Of a stretch of DNA of 64,000 nt, positions 24,610-34,168 are shown piece after piece (position 1 is the stretch's first letter; every line of letters starts with the position of its first letter). The DNA lies in NCBI GenBank assembly GCA_900066355.1, contig FMEL01000007.1:62001-126000 (forward strand). Reading direction: 5' to 3'. Source of the stretch: an uncultured Ruminococcus sp. (GTDB lineage: Bacteria > Bacillota > Clostridia > Lachnospirales > Lachnospiraceae). A model generated the notes under the pieces. It was not told the DNA's origin, searched no databases, and worked only from the letters and a program-made list of their open reading frames with translations. Made by a program: the position numbers and the translations under genes.

Positions 24610-25923
24610 TCAGGATTTTATATGATAAAGTGAATAAATATGCATAATACTTAAGAGTATTTCACTGAGAAGCAATCCGTAAAGATACCCACGTATACCA
24701 ATCAGTGGAATTGCAAATAATACAAACAGGATGCGGATAAGGCTTCCTGCTGCATTGTGAAGCAGCGTTGCTCCGGTTTTCCCCAGGCCGTTAAGGATGC
24801 TTGTAAGCATGATGTTTGTATACAAAAAAGGACAGACAAAGGAAAGCGTACGGATACAGGTTCCGGCTGTAGCTTCATGAAACAGAAGTTCACCTGCAAA
24901 CGGGCCGAAAAAATAAAAAAGCCCCGTGCAGGCGGCACCCGTCAGAAAACAGGCAGTACAGGTGCGGCTGGCTATATAGCGGATACGCCGGTGCGCTCCG
25001 AGCGCCTGCAATTCTGCGACAGACGGTGTGAGCATGACGGCAGCGGAATTTGTGACCGTGGACGGAAACAGGATGCAGGGAAGCGCCATACCTGTAAAAA
25101 TTCCGTACAGACTCAGCGCATTACTCTGGGAAAAGCCATACATACGCAGCCTTTGCGGAATCAGTACGACTTCGATTGCGGCGAGAACCGAGAGAAGCAG
25201 ACGGTTCAGCGTCAGCGGAAAAGCTGTGACAGTAATTTCGGAGAGTTTGCGAAAGGGTGCATTTATATGGAAAAAAGAATAATTTTCTGCATGAAGATGC
25301 AGACTTAAAAAAAGCAACGAGGATAAAACAGCAGCAAATTCTGCTGTAAGAGCTCCCAGAGCGGCAATCCGGGCGGTAACAGCAATACCACGGGATAGAA
25401 AGATTTTTACAAGTATATAGGAAGAGAGGACGCGCACAGTCTGCTCGATGAGTTGGGTACATGCCGGATAACAGGCGCTTTTTCGCCCGAAATAATAGCT
25501 GCTGATGCAGGCATGCAGGGAGGCAAATGGAAAACTGCATGCCATGATCCGGATCAGTGCTTCAGTGTCCGGCTCTTTCAGAATCTCTCCGGCAAACCAT
25601 CCGGCGAAAGTGTAAAAGATCCACATAGCTGCAAGAGAAAGCCCGAGCGCAAAAAGTGTGCCGACACAAAAAGAATCGACTGCTTCTTTTTTCTTCTTTA
25701 AAGCAGTCTGGGAGGCAACTGTGCGTGAGAGAGCAGTCTGGATTCCGGAGGTTGTTACTGCAAGTACCATATGCTGAAGTGGAACGACAAGCTGGTACAG
25801 ACCGATTCCTCTGGAACCAATCGTCTGAGAGAGGAATATCCTATAGAAAAAGCCCATGATCCGGCTGATGACACCGACCGTGGACAGTAGAAAAGTTCCC
25901 GCAAAAAAATGCTTTTTTGACAT
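24610..25923 (-). CDS. SpoVB-like polysaccharide flippase (MATE/MOP superfamily)
   Basis: 437-aa protein with about 12-14 membrane helices and the family N-terminus FFAGTFLLSTVGVISRIMGF, then SQTIGSRGIGLYQLVVP. It belongs to the oligosaccharide flippase branch that includes SpoVB (spore cortex) and MurJ-type lipid II flippases. The GIGLYQ and SRGIAVTARI segments fit SpoVB-like proteins of Clostridia. Whether it acts in the spore cortex or vegetative wall is not shown. The ribosome site is weak. It diverges from iscR. Confidence 0.85.
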   Translation of the reverse strand: MSKKHFFAGTFLLSTVGVISRIMGFFYRIFLSQTIGSRGIGLYQLVVPLQHMVLAVTTSGIQTALSRTVASQTALKKKKEAVDSFCVGTLFALGLSLAAMWIFYTFAGWFAGEILKEPDTEALIRIMACSFPFASLHACISSYYFGRKSACYPACTQLIEQTVRVLSSYILVKIFLSRGIAVTARIAALGALTAEFAAVLSSLLFLSLHLHAENYSFFHINAPFRKLSEITVTAFPLTLNRLLLSVLAAIEVVLIPQRLRMYGFSQSNALSLYGIFTGMALPCILFPSTVTNSAAVMLTPSVAELQALGAHRRIRYIASRTCTACFLTGAACTGLFYFFGPFAGELLFHEATAGTCIRTLSFVCPFLYTNIMLTSILNGLGKTGATLLHNAAGSLIRILFVLFAIPLIGIRGYLYGLLLSEILLSIMHIYSLYHIKS

Positions 25924-25969
25924 AAAAAAGACCTGATTGTTTTTTTGTCAGTATATGCGTAAAACCTCC

Positions 25970-25998
25970 TTGACAGACCGATTTCTTTCTGCTAAAGT
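25970..25998 (+). promoter_or_regulatory. Promoter of the iscR-nifS-nifU operon
   Basis: TTGACA (25970-25975), a 17-base spacer and TAAAGT (25993-25998), 52 bases before iscR. This region is the likely place of IscR autoregulation; no operator could be named by eye. Confidence 0.7.
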
Positions 25999-26049
25999 AT
26001 GACTTGAAATAAATCCGACGAAAATACTGGGAATTAAAGAGGTGAGTGG

Positions 26050-26484
26050 ATGAAACTGTCAACAAGAGCAAGATATGGTCTGAAAGCACTGATCGATCTT
26101 GGGTTGCATTGTGAAACAGAAGCCGTTTCCATCCAGAGTATCGCGAGTCGGCAGAATATTTCGGACAGCTATCTCGAACAGCTTATGGCGAAACTTAAGA
26201 AGGCAGGTCTGGTGGAAAGCACCAGAGGTGCCGGAGGCGGATATCGTCTGGGACGTCCGGCGGCAGAAATCTCTGTCGGCGATATCCTGAGAGTCCTTGA
26301 GGGAAGTCTTGAAGCGGCACAGTGTTCCGGCATGGAAGACGAGAGCAGCTGTGAGAATCACGATATATGTGTGACGAAATATGTATGGAAACGAATCAAC
26401 GACAGTATCACACAGGCGGTAGATACCATGATGCTGGATCAGTTGATAGAAGAAAGCCGGAAAAAACAAAAAGAAAAAATGTAA
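26050..26484 (+). CDS. iscR: Rrf2 family Fe-S regulator IscR
   Basis: 144-aa Rrf2-family repressor. It has an N-terminal winged helix (MKLSTRARYGLKALIDLG, then SDSYLEQLMAKLKKAGLVES) and the GAGGGYRLGRPAAEISVGDI segment. The three Cys in the loop (QCSGMEDESSCENHDIC) are placed as the [2Fe-2S] ligands of IscR. It leads the operon with nifS and nifU, so it likely senses Fe-S status and controls cluster assembly. AGAGGTG precedes the ATG. Confidence 0.94.
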   Translation: MKLSTRARYGLKALIDLGLHCETEAVSIQSIASRQNISDSYLEQLMAKLKKAGLVESTRGAGGGYRLGRPAAEISVGDILRVLEGSLEAAQCSGMEDESSCENHDICVTKYVWKRINDSITQAVDTMMLDQLIEESRKKQKEKM

Positions 26485-26513
26485 AATTCATTTTTTAAGC
26501 AGGAGGAAAAAAT

Positions 26514-27698
26514 ATGAGTAAATTAATATATCTGGATAACGCAGCCACAACAAAAACTGCACCGGAAGTCGTTGATGCAATGCTTCCGTATTTTTCTGAA
26601 TTTTATGGAAATCCGTCCAGTATTTATGATTTTGCCCAGAAGAGCAAAGAAGCAGTGACAAAGGGAAGACAGCAGATCGCGGATGTTCTGAATGCAAAAA
26701 AAGAAGAAATTTATTTTACAGCAGGTGGAAGTGAAGCGGATAACTGGGCACTGAAGGCTACTTTTGAAGCATACAAATCAAAAGGAAATCACATTATTAC
26801 AACAAAGATTGAGCATCATGCTATTCTTCATACATGTGAATACCTCGAAAAAGAAAGAGGCGCAAAGATCACATATCTTGACGTAGATGAGAATGGTATC
26901 GTACGTCTGGACGAACTGGAAAAAGCAATCACACCGGAGACCATTCTGATTTCCGTAATGTTTGCAAACAATGAGATCGGATCTATCCAGCCGATCAAAG
27001 AGATCGGACGTATCGCCAGAGAACACGGCATTCTGTTCCATACAGATGCAGTACAGGCATTCTGCCAGGTTCCGATCGATGTAGACGAATGCAACATTGA
27101 TATGCTGAGCTCCAGCGGACACAAGATCAACGGACCAAAAGGAATCGGTTTCCTTTATATCCGTAAAGGCGTAAAGATCAAATCCTTCGTACACGGTGGT
27201 GCACAGGAGCGTAAACGTCGTGCAGGTACAGAAAACGTTCCGGGAATCGTAGGATACGGTGCAGCAGCAGAACGTGCAATGAAAAACATGAAAGAACGTA
27301 CCGAAAAAGAAATCGAACTGAGAGATTACCTGATCAATCGCCTTACTACTGAGATCCCATACTCCAGACTGAACGGTGACAGAGTGAAGAGACTTCCAAA
27401 CAACGTTAACGTAAGCTTCCAGTTCATCGAAGGTGAATCCATGCTTCTGATGCTTGATCAGAACGGTATCTGCGGCTCAAGCGGATCTGCATGCACATCC
27501 GGTTCTCTTGATCCGTCTCATGTACTTCTGGCAATCGGACTGCCTCATGAGATCGCACATGGTTCTCTGAGACTTACCTTAAGTGAAGAGACAACCAAAG
27601 AAGATCTGGACTTTACAGTAGATAAACTGAAAGAAATCGTACAGTATCTGAGAAGTATGTCTCCACTGTATGAAGACTTCATGAAACACCAGAAGTAA
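26514..27698 (+). CDS. nifS: Cysteine desulfurase NifS/IscS
   Basis: PLP enzyme (394 aa) that takes sulfur from cysteine for Fe-S clusters and thio-modifications. Visible are the N-terminal YLDNAATTKTAPEVVDAM, the PLP pocket HTDAVQAF, the Lys in SSSGHKINGPKG, and the persulfide Cys in CGSSGSACTSGSLDPSHVL. The AGGAGGAAAAA site is strong. It lies 29 bases after iscR and 62 before nifU; these three form a minimal ISC system as is common in Clostridia. Confidence 0.97.
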   Translation: MSKLIYLDNAATTKTAPEVVDAMLPYFSEFYGNPSSIYDFAQKSKEAVTKGRQQIADVLNAKKEEIYFTAGGSEADNWALKATFEAYKSKGNHIITTKIEHHAILHTCEYLEKERGAKITYLDVDENGIVRLDELEKAITPETILISVMFANNEIGSIQPIKEIGRIAREHGILFHTDAVQAFCQVPIDVDECNIDMLSSSGHKINGPKGIGFLYIRKGVKIKSFVHGGAQERKRRAGTENVPGIVGYGAAAERAMKNMKERTEKEIELRDYLINRLTTEIPYSRLNGDRVKRLPNNVNVSFQFIEGESMLLMLDQNGICGSSGSACTSGSLDPSHVLLAIGLPHEIAHGSLRLTLSEETTKEDLDFTVDKLKEIVQYLRSMSPLYEDFMKHQK

Positions 27699-27760
27699 AT
27701 AACAGAATCTAAATAGTATTTACGGTAGATACAAGACAATAACAGGAGGAATTAAATATT

Positions 27761-28201
27761 ATGTACAGCGAAAAAGTAATGGATCATTTCCAGCATCCGA
27801 GAAATGTAGGAGAAATCGAAGACGCCAGCGGTGTAGGAACTGTTGGTAATGCAAAATGCGGAGATATCATGAGAATGTTCCTTGATATCGACGATGAGAC
27901 ACATATCATCAAAGAATGCAAATTCAAAACATTCGGCTGTGGTGCAGCTGTTGCAACAAGCAGTATGGCTACAGAAATGGTAAAAGGTAAGACTATCGAA
28001 GAAGCAATGCAGATTACAAACAAAGCTGTTATGGAAGCTCTGGACGGACTTCCGCCGGTAAAAGTACACTGCTCACTTCTTGCAGAGGAAGCAATCCACG
28101 CTGCACTGTGGGATTATGCACAGAAACACGGCATTGTAATCGAAGGTCTGGACAAACCAAAGTCTGATATCAGCGAAGGAGAAGAGGAAGAAGAGTATTA
28201 A
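27761..28201 (+). CDS. nifU: Fe-S cluster scaffold NifU/IscU
   Basis: IscU-type scaffold (146 aa) on which [2Fe-2S]/[4Fe-4S] clusters are built. Three Cys ligands are seen in NAKCGDIM, FGCGAAVATSS and KVHCSLLAEEAI, and the N-terminus MYSEKVMDHFQHPRNVGEI is typical. It has a short acidic tail (SDISEGEEEEEY). AGGAGGAAT precedes the ATG. The next gene, a P-type ATPase, begins 28 bases later. Confidence 0.96.
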   Translation: MYSEKVMDHFQHPRNVGEIEDASGVGTVGNAKCGDIMRMFLDIDDETHIIKECKFKTFGCGAAVATSSMATEMVKGKTIEEAMQITNKAVMEALDGLPPVKVHCSLLAEEAIHAALWDYAQKHGIVIEGLDKPKSDISEGEEEEEY

Positions 28202-28229
28202 TAACTGTGGCTGATTGTGAGGTGAAAAG

Positions 28230-30674
28230 TTGACAGGACTTACAGACGAACAGGTAAATGCACGAATTGCAGAGGGGAAGGTCAATGCAGATGAAAATCC
28301 GAATACCAGAACCTATAAGCAGATCGTCAGAGAAAACACACTGACATTTTTCAACTTTCTGAACCTTGTACTTCTGGTACTGGTTCTCCTGGTGGGCTCT
28401 TACAAGAATGCGTTCTTTGTATGTATCATTATCATTAATACGCTGATTGGTATTGCTCAGGAAATCCGTGCTAAAAAAACAATCGATAAGCTGGCAATTC
28501 TTACAGCCAGAAAATCTGTTGTTATCCGTGAAGGACAGAAATGGACCGTTCCGACGGAAGAACTGGTACTTGATGATGTGGTCTGTCTTAAGACCGGTGA
28601 TCAGGTGCCGGCAGATGCCCGTATACTCGAAGGCAGCCTGGAAGTAAACGAATCATTACTTACAGGAGAATCGGATAATCTTCCGAAGAATGAAGGAGAC
28701 GAACTTTTTTCCGGAAGTTTTGTAACATCAGGAGAAGCGTGCTGTCAGATCATTCATGTAGGAAAGGATAATTACGCAGCACAGATCACCAGCGAAGCAA
28801 AGGAATTTAAACGACACAATTCCGAACTGAAAAATTCCCTGAATGCGATCCTGAAAGTTATCAGTATTATTATTGTGCCGCTCGGTGCACTGCTGTTTTA
28901 TAAGCAGTATTATATCGTAGGCGATACATTCAGAGACTCCGTAGTGAGCATGGTAGCCGGAGTCCTGGGAATGATTCCTGAGGGACTTGTCCTTCTGACC
29001 AGTGTTGCACTGACCCTCGGTGCTCTTGTACTTGCAAACAAAAAGACACTTGTACAGGAACTCTACTGTATCGAGACACTTGCAAGAGTCGATACGCTCT
29101 GTCTGGACAAGACCGGAACGATCACAGAAGGAACCATGTGCGTAGAGCGTGTGGAACCATATGTAAGTACAGGACGAGTTGAGACAGCTGCGACAGAGCC
29201 TGAGTCCGCAGAAAGCACGGAGGCAGAAGAGCAGGTACAGACAGATTCTGCATTCATGGAAGAAATTGACGTCATCATGGGCAATATGATGTACGTGCTT
29301 AAAGATCAGAATGCGACTATCGATGCACTTCGTGAGCGCTTTCCGGCAAAGCAGGACATGACGCCGGAACATGTGATTCCGTTCTCTTCTGACCGTAAAT
29401 ACAGTGGTGTCGTTTTTGAAGAAAAAGGCACTTATCTGATGGGAGCAGCGCAGTTTTTGTTTCCGGAGAATAATGAAGAACTGACGGAGAAATGTCAGGC
29501 TTATGCAGAAGAAGGCCTGCGAGTGCTTGTACTTGCACACAGTTCTCAGAATGCGGAAGGGACAGAACTTCCGGAAGGACTGGAACCGCTGGCTCTGATG
29601 CTTCTTACCGATGTAATTCGTGAAGAAGCACCGGATACGTTGGCTTTCTTTGACAGCCAAGAAGTCGACCTGAAAGTAATTTCCGGTGATGATCCGGTGA
29701 CAGTTGCTGCGATTGCGAGACGTGCCGGACTTAAGAATGCGGACAGCTATGTAGATGCGACAACACTGACAACTGAGGAAGAATTACAGGATGCAGTGGC
29801 ACAGTACAGCGTGTTCGGACGTGTGACACCACAGCAGAAGAAAGCAATGGTCCAGGCATTGCAGTCTCAGGGGCATACAGTTGCGATGACCGGTGATGGT
29901 GTCAATGACGTACTTGCCCTGAAAGAAGCGGACTGCAGTATTGCAATGGCGCAGGGCAGTGATGCGGCAAAGAATATTGCGAATGTGGTACTTCTGGATT
30001 CAAACTTTGCTTCCATGCCACATATCGTAAATCAGGGGCGAAGAGTTGTAAACAACATTCGTACAGCAGCATCGATGTTCCTGATCAAGACGATGTTTTC
30101 TGTTATGTTGTCTCTGCTGACGATCTTTTTCGGAAATGCATATCCGTTCGAGCCGATTCAGATGTCACTGATCAGTGCATGTGCGGTTGGTATTCCGACA
30201 TTTCTTCTTGCACAGGAGAATAACTACGAAAAGATTGACCATACGTTTTTACGACATGTATTTATCAATGCTTTTCCGGCAGCGATTACGATCACATTCT
30301 GTGTATTTGCAGTAATGCTTGTCTGCCAGAATGTATATCATTCTATGGCAATGCTGAATACCGCATGCGTCCTTGTGACAGGATGGAATTACATGGCAGC
30401 ATTAAAAACAGTCTATGCACCGCTTAATACGTATCGCAAGGTGATTATCTACGGTATGCAGTTTATTTTCTTTGCAGCGGCTGTTATTTTCCAGAAACTG
30501 CTTTCGCTTGGTTCTCTGGACTTCGGCATGATCATCCTTGTATTTATACTGATGACATTTGCACCGGTACTGATCGATGTGATCACGGTTTGGCTGAAAG
30601 GCATTTATGCCCGTTCGCTGGATCAGGAAAAACCGGGACGCTTTACTGGATTCATCGACAAACTTCGTAAATAG
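28230..30674 (+). CDS. P-type cation-transporting ATPase (CtpE-like)
   Basis: 814-aa P-type ATPase. The actuator domain has LLTGES near residue 146, the phosphorylated Asp293 is in LCLDKTGTITEG, and TGDGVNDVLALKEADCSIAM closes the P domain. Membrane helix 4 carries GMIPEGLVLLTS, and there is no N-terminal heavy-metal domain. The PEGL motif resembles the actinobacterial CtpE group, reported to move Ca2+; the ion here is not proven. The start is TTG behind GAGGTG. An acidic insert (about residues 318-345) follows the DKTGT motif. It is probably co-transcribed with iscR-nifS-nifU. Confidence 0.85.
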   Translation: MTGLTDEQVNARIAEGKVNADENPNTRTYKQIVRENTLTFFNFLNLVLLVLVLLVGSYKNAFFVCIIIINTLIGIAQEIRAKKTIDKLAILTARKSVVIREGQKWTVPTEELVLDDVVCLKTGDQVPADARILEGSLEVNESLLTGESDNLPKNEGDELFSGSFVTSGEACCQIIHVGKDNYAAQITSEAKEFKRHNSELKNSLNAILKVISIIIVPLGALLFYKQYYIVGDTFRDSVVSMVAGVLGMIPEGLVLLTSVALTLGALVLANKKTLVQELYCIETLARVDTLCLDKTGTITEGTMCVERVEPYVSTGRVETAATEPESAESTEAEEQVQTDSAFMEEIDVIMGNMMYVLKDQNATIDALRERFPAKQDMTPEHVIPFSSDRKYSGVVFEEKGTYLMGAAQFLFPENNEELTEKCQAYAEEGLRVLVLAHSSQNAEGTELPEGLEPLALMLLTDVIREEAPDTLAFFDSQEVDLKVISGDDPVTVAAIARRAGLKNADSYVDATTLTTEEELQDAVAQYSVFGRVTPQQKKAMVQALQSQGHTVAMTGDGVNDVLALKEADCSIAMAQGSDAAKNIANVVLLDSNFASMPHIVNQGRRVVNNIRTAASMFLIKTMFSVMLSLLTIFFGNAYPFEPIQMSLISACAVGIPTFLLAQENNYEKIDHTFLRHVFINAFPAAITITFCVFAVMLVCQNVYHSMAMLNTACVLVTGWNYMAALKTVYAPLNTYRKVIIYGMQFIFFAAAVIFQKLLSLGSLDFGMIILVFILMTFAPVLIDVITVWLKGIYARSLDQEKPGRFTGFIDKLRK

Positions 30675-30719
30675 AATATATGATATCCAGAATAGGATAT
30701 TAACAATAAGACATTAAGA

Positions 30720-30756
30720 AAGGCTCTGGTCATTATCATTACGACCAGAGCCTTTT
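30720..30756. terminator. Bidirectional terminator between P-type ATPase and GH13 gene
   Basis: A perfect 12-bp stem AAGGCTCTGGTC (30720-30731) with GACCAGAGCCTT (30743-30754), then TT. It lies between convergent genes. Confidence 0.82.
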
Positions 30757-30779
30757 GGCATAGTTTTATGGAAAAACGT

Positions 30780-33092
30780 TTATTTCTTACTTCTGCACAG
30801 CCAGTAGCATCCGAATGCCGGAATCTGCACGCCTTTGGCTTCCAGTTCACGGCCGGAAATGAGGTCTGTGTACATGCCGTCTTCCTCATTGATCCAGGCT
30901 ACCTTATCGTTTTCGCTGAAGTTGTAGATTCCGATAAATTTCTCTTCATCATTTTCACGTACAAAAGCAAGAATTGAATTATCCCATGTGTCGATGGTAT
31001 GAAACGGTACATTGCTGTTAAATACGCTGTGACTGGTACGTATATGTTCCAGCTTATCAAGTGCAGGGAAGAGTTTGCCCTGTACAGTAGCCGGATCATG
31101 ACGGTTTTCAGCCAGTTTCCAGTCAAAGTTTCCTCTGTGGAGATAACGGGAATCGGCAGCTTTTTCCGGATCATCTTTGTAAGTATAATCATTTACCTGA
31201 CCGATCTCGTCACCACTGTAAATTACCGGGATACCGGACTGGGAAAGCATAAATGCATGCAGGGTAATGTCATAACGGACAGCTTTGTCTACACCCTCCT
31301 GATTTCCTTCAAATCCAAAACGTTCAATACCGCAGAGAGAAGCAGTAGTTCCACAGAGTCTTGCATCACCAAGACGTGGATCATCGTTATAAAGTTCTCC
31401 TCGTGCAAATGAATTCGGATATTTTCCTGTAAGGAAATCATTCAGGTATTTCTTATGAGGTACTTCCTGAATACCGAAGTTTTCCAGATATTCATAATCC
31501 AGTCCCCATCCGATATCGTCATGGCAGCGGAGATAATTTTGGAATACGTAGTCTCTTGGAAGGTTTGAGATGATATCCAGCTGGCGGCGCAGCAGAGAAA
31601 CATCTTTGGTTGCAACTGTGTGCCAGGTGCTTGCCATAGTTGTTACATTGTACAGCAGATGGCATTCTGGTTTCTCGACAGTTCCGAAGTATGGAATAAC
31701 CTTTTCAGGAGCCATAACAACTTCTCCGAGAAGAAGTATGCCCGGGCATACAATCTCGCAGACCATACGCATGATACGTACAATGGTGTGAACCTGTGGA
31801 AGATTGCGGCAGTTGGTTCCAAGCTGTTTCCAGATATATGGTACAGCATCCAGACGAACGATATCCACACCTTGATTGGCAAGATACAGCATATTAAAGA
31901 TCATTTCATTGAGAACAATCGGATTGCGGTAATTCAGATCCCACTGATAAGGATAGAAGGTAGTCATAACATGTTTATGAAGATCTTCCAGCCAGGTAAA
32001 GTTGCCAGGTGCAGTAGTTGGGAAAACTTCCGGGCAGGTCTGCTCATATAAAGAAGGAATATCATAGTTGTCAAAGAAGAAGTAACGGTCTTGATATTCT
32101 TTTTCTCCATTTCGGGCACGTTTTGCCCATTCGTGATCTTCGGATGTATGGTTCATGACGAAATCCAGGCAGACGTTAATGCCACGTTTGTGGCAGGCAG
32201 CAGTCAGATCTGCAAAATCATCCATGGTTCCGAGTTCTTCCTGGACTTTACGGAAATCAGCAACCGCATAACCGCCGTCACTGCGTCCCTTCGGGGAGTC
32301 AAGAAGCGGCATCAGATGCAGATAATTAACATTGCATTCCTGAACATAATCCAGTTTGGATTCCAGATTGGAAAGAGTACCGGCAAATGCATTGACATAC
32401 ATCATCATACCGGTAAGATCATTGCGCTTGTACCATGTCGGATCTTTTTCACGTTTCAGATCAGATTCTTTCAGTGCATCGCCACGCATGTCGTAGAACT
32501 TCTTGAGTACTTTCAGAAGATCGTTCAGGTGCATCGTGACATATGGATTGTCCTGATACAGTTCACAGTAGAGCCATTTCAGTTCGTCGAGATGGCGGGC
32601 AAGACGCTCGCAGTAGATGCGGTCGTCGTCGCGTTTGTTTTCAAGTCTGACCGGTTCGGATTTTGCAGTTTCGACTTTGACAGCCTCGGTTTTCCTGGTT
32701 TCCACCTTAACCGGCTCAGTCTTTTTCGTCGCGACTTTAGCAGCCTCGGTTTTCTTAGTCTCAACTTTAACCTGCTCAGTCTTTTTTGTCTCGACTTTGA
32801 CAGCTTCAGCCTTCTTGGTTTCAACTTTAACCGGTTCGGTCTTTTTTGTCTCGACTTTGACAGCTTCAGCCTTCTTGGTTTCAACTTTAACCGGCTCGGT
32901 CTTTTTTGTCTCAACTTTAATTGGTTCAGTCTTTTGGGTTTCCACCTTAACCGGCTCAACCTTCTTAGTCTCCACCTTTAATGGATCGATGGTTTTAACT
33001 ACTTTTTTGATGGGTTCTGCTTTTGGTGCGGCAGTCTGTGCCGCAGAAGCTCTGGCAGCTTCACGCTTTTTCTGAAGACGTTTTTTTGCCAT
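30780..33092 (-). CDS. Amylosucrase-like GH13 enzyme with Lys/Glu tandem-repeat N-terminus
   Basis: 770-aa protein, no signal peptide, so cytoplasmic. Residues 1-37 are Lys/Ala-rich. Residues 38-147 are eleven 10-residue repeats of consensus VKVETKKTEP. From about 158 it resembles GH13 subfamily 4 (amylosucrase type): a helical N-domain (YCERLARHLDELKWLYCELY), GRSDGGYAVADFR, VMNHTSEDH, nucleophile Asp in VDIVRLDAVPYIWK, acid Glu in LLLGEVVMAPE and RCHDDIGW. It would act on sucrose or alpha-1,4-glucan; the specificity is not proven. A strong AGGAGGC site precedes the ATG. The PHP gene ends 46 bases upstream. Confidence 0.85.
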   Translation of the reverse strand: MAKKRLQKKREAARASAAQTAAPKAEPIKKVVKTIDPLKVETKKVEPVKVETQKTEPIKVETKKTEPVKVETKKAEAVKVETKKTEPVKVETKKAEAVKVETKKTEQVKVETKKTEAAKVATKKTEPVKVETRKTEAVKVETAKSEPVRLENKRDDDRIYCERLARHLDELKWLYCELYQDNPYVTMHLNDLLKVLKKFYDMRGDALKESDLKREKDPTWYKRNDLTGMMMYVNAFAGTLSNLESKLDYVQECNVNYLHLMPLLDSPKGRSDGGYAVADFRKVQEELGTMDDFADLTAACHKRGINVCLDFVMNHTSEDHEWAKRARNGEKEYQDRYFFFDNYDIPSLYEQTCPEVFPTTAPGNFTWLEDLHKHVMTTFYPYQWDLNYRNPIVLNEMIFNMLYLANQGVDIVRLDAVPYIWKQLGTNCRNLPQVHTIVRIMRMVCEIVCPGILLLGEVVMAPEKVIPYFGTVEKPECHLLYNVTTMASTWHTVATKDVSLLRRQLDIISNLPRDYVFQNYLRCHDDIGWGLDYEYLENFGIQEVPHKKYLNDFLTGKYPNSFARGELYNDDPRLGDARLCGTTASLCGIERFGFEGNQEGVDKAVRYDITLHAFMLSQSGIPVIYSGDEIGQVNDYTYKDDPEKAADSRYLHRGNFDWKLAENRHDPATVQGKLFPALDKLEHIRTSHSVFNSNVPFHTIDTWDNSILAFVRENDEEKFIGIYNFSENDKVAWINEEDGMYTDLISGRELEAKGVQIPAFGCYWLCRSKK
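32652..32981 (-). repeat. Coding tandem repeat, 30-bp unit, eleven copies
   Basis: Eleven head-to-tail units encode variants of VKVETKKTEP (residues 38-147 of the GH13 protein), with KKAEA, KKTEQ, KVATKK and TRKTEA variants. Two units alternate in part (KTEP then KAEA), hinting at duplication of a 60-bp block. A degenerate twelfth unit (VRLENKRDDD) follows. Confidence 0.92.
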
Positions 33093-33138
33093 AATAAATA
33101 GCCTCCTTTTGTATCTTTATCTGAAAATTAATTAATAG

Positions 33139-33957
33139 CTATAATTTAATAAATTCCGGCTTGCGGTTTTGGAATACAGTATAGTATTTAAAGCCACTTT
33201 CTGCAAGTATGGCGGCAGCTTTGTCAAAATCATAGGCGATTTTGTCCGGAGCATGCGCATCGGCTCCGACCGTGATGATCTCGCCGCCAAGTTCACGATA
33301 ACGGCGGATGACAGCGCGACAGGGATTCGGCTCCCCGAGACCATAATGGAAACCACCTGTATTCAGTTCGATTCCGAGATTTTTGTCAATGACTGTGCGC
33401 AGGATCTCATCCAGAATATCCTGATAACGTTCATAGGAATATTCTCTGTTCTGATTCGGACCATAGCGGACTATATAGTCAATATGCCCGTAAACATCCA
33501 TTCCGGAAAAAGCGTTAAGATTCTCAAGAATAGATTCAAAATATTCACGGTAACACGCGGATTCCTCACGATTTTCAAAAAACATTCCATAATATGGATC
33601 ATAACCATGAACCACATGAGAAGAACCAATCACGAAATCAAAAGGTATTGTCTTAAGAAGTTCGTTCAAAGAATTGGCGAGATGTGGCTGCAGTCCCAGT
33701 TCAATGCCGAAATGTATATTCAGTTTTGAACGGTATTTCTCCTGAAGTGAGAAAAGCGTCTCTCTGTATCCGTCCAGATCAAGCTCAAATGTTTCATTAT
33801 CCGGTGTGGGTGGGTAATCAGGATCCAGATGCTCTGTAAAACAGATGCCGGAGAGATTACGTCGGATCGCCTCATGGATCATATCTTCCATAGATGTGTC
33901 TGAGTCAGCAGAAAAAGAAGAATGCATATGGCAGTCCCATAAGATCTGATTTGACAT
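33139..33957 (-). CDS. PHP-domain phosphatase, histidinol-phosphatase-like
   Basis: 272-aa metal-dependent PHP hydrolase. It starts near the metal motif WDCHMHSSFSADSD and continues with ICFTEHLD, FGIELGLQPHL, FVIGSSHVVHGYDPYYG, VYGHIDYIVRYG and VGADAHAPD, all in the order seen in HisK-type histidinol-phosphatases. No other his genes are nearby, so the substrate may be histidinol phosphate or another phosphoester. ATG 33957 with GGAGG eight bases upstream is chosen over an in-frame ATG at 33987. Confidence 0.88.
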   Translation of the reverse strand: MSNQILWDCHMHSSFSADSDTSMEDMIHEAIRRNLSGICFTEHLDPDYPPTPDNETFELDLDGYRETLFSLQEKYRSKLNIHFGIELGLQPHLANSLNELLKTIPFDFVIGSSHVVHGYDPYYGMFFENREESACYREYFESILENLNAFSGMDVYGHIDYIVRYGPNQNREYSYERYQDILDEILRTVIDKNLGIELNTGGFHYGLGEPNPCRAVIRRYRELGGEIITVGADAHAPDKIAYDFDKAAAILAESGFKYYTVFQNRKPEFIKL

Positions 33958-34070
33958 TTTTGTATCCTCCTTTGCATGGACTGACATTATTATAGCATGT
34001 AAAAATAGTTCCTGCTATGGTTTCATTTCTATATTAAAACATTTTTATCATGTTTTTTTATAAAATGGTC

Positions 34071-34143
34071 TTGAATTTTTGTACAAGATTCGATACAATA
34101 TGCAATAGGTTGACGTTTCTTTAACAAACGCCATAAATCAACC
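34071..34143 (+). promoter_or_regulatory. gap promoter and leader hairpin
   Basis: TTGAAT (34071-34076), a 17-base spacer and TACAAT (34094-34099). The early leader can form GGTTGA/TCAACC (34108-34113, 34138-34143) enclosing CGTTT/AAACG, so the 5' end of the mRNA would carry a hairpin, a feature that can stabilise abundant transcripts. Confidence 0.65.
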
Positions 34144-34168
34144 ATTTAATTCATAGGAGGAATTTATC

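Noticed and set aside
32652..32981. Regular 30-bp repeats considered as a CRISPR array
   Set aside because: Units are head to tail without unique spacers and encode an in-frame peptide repeat; no cas genes are present.
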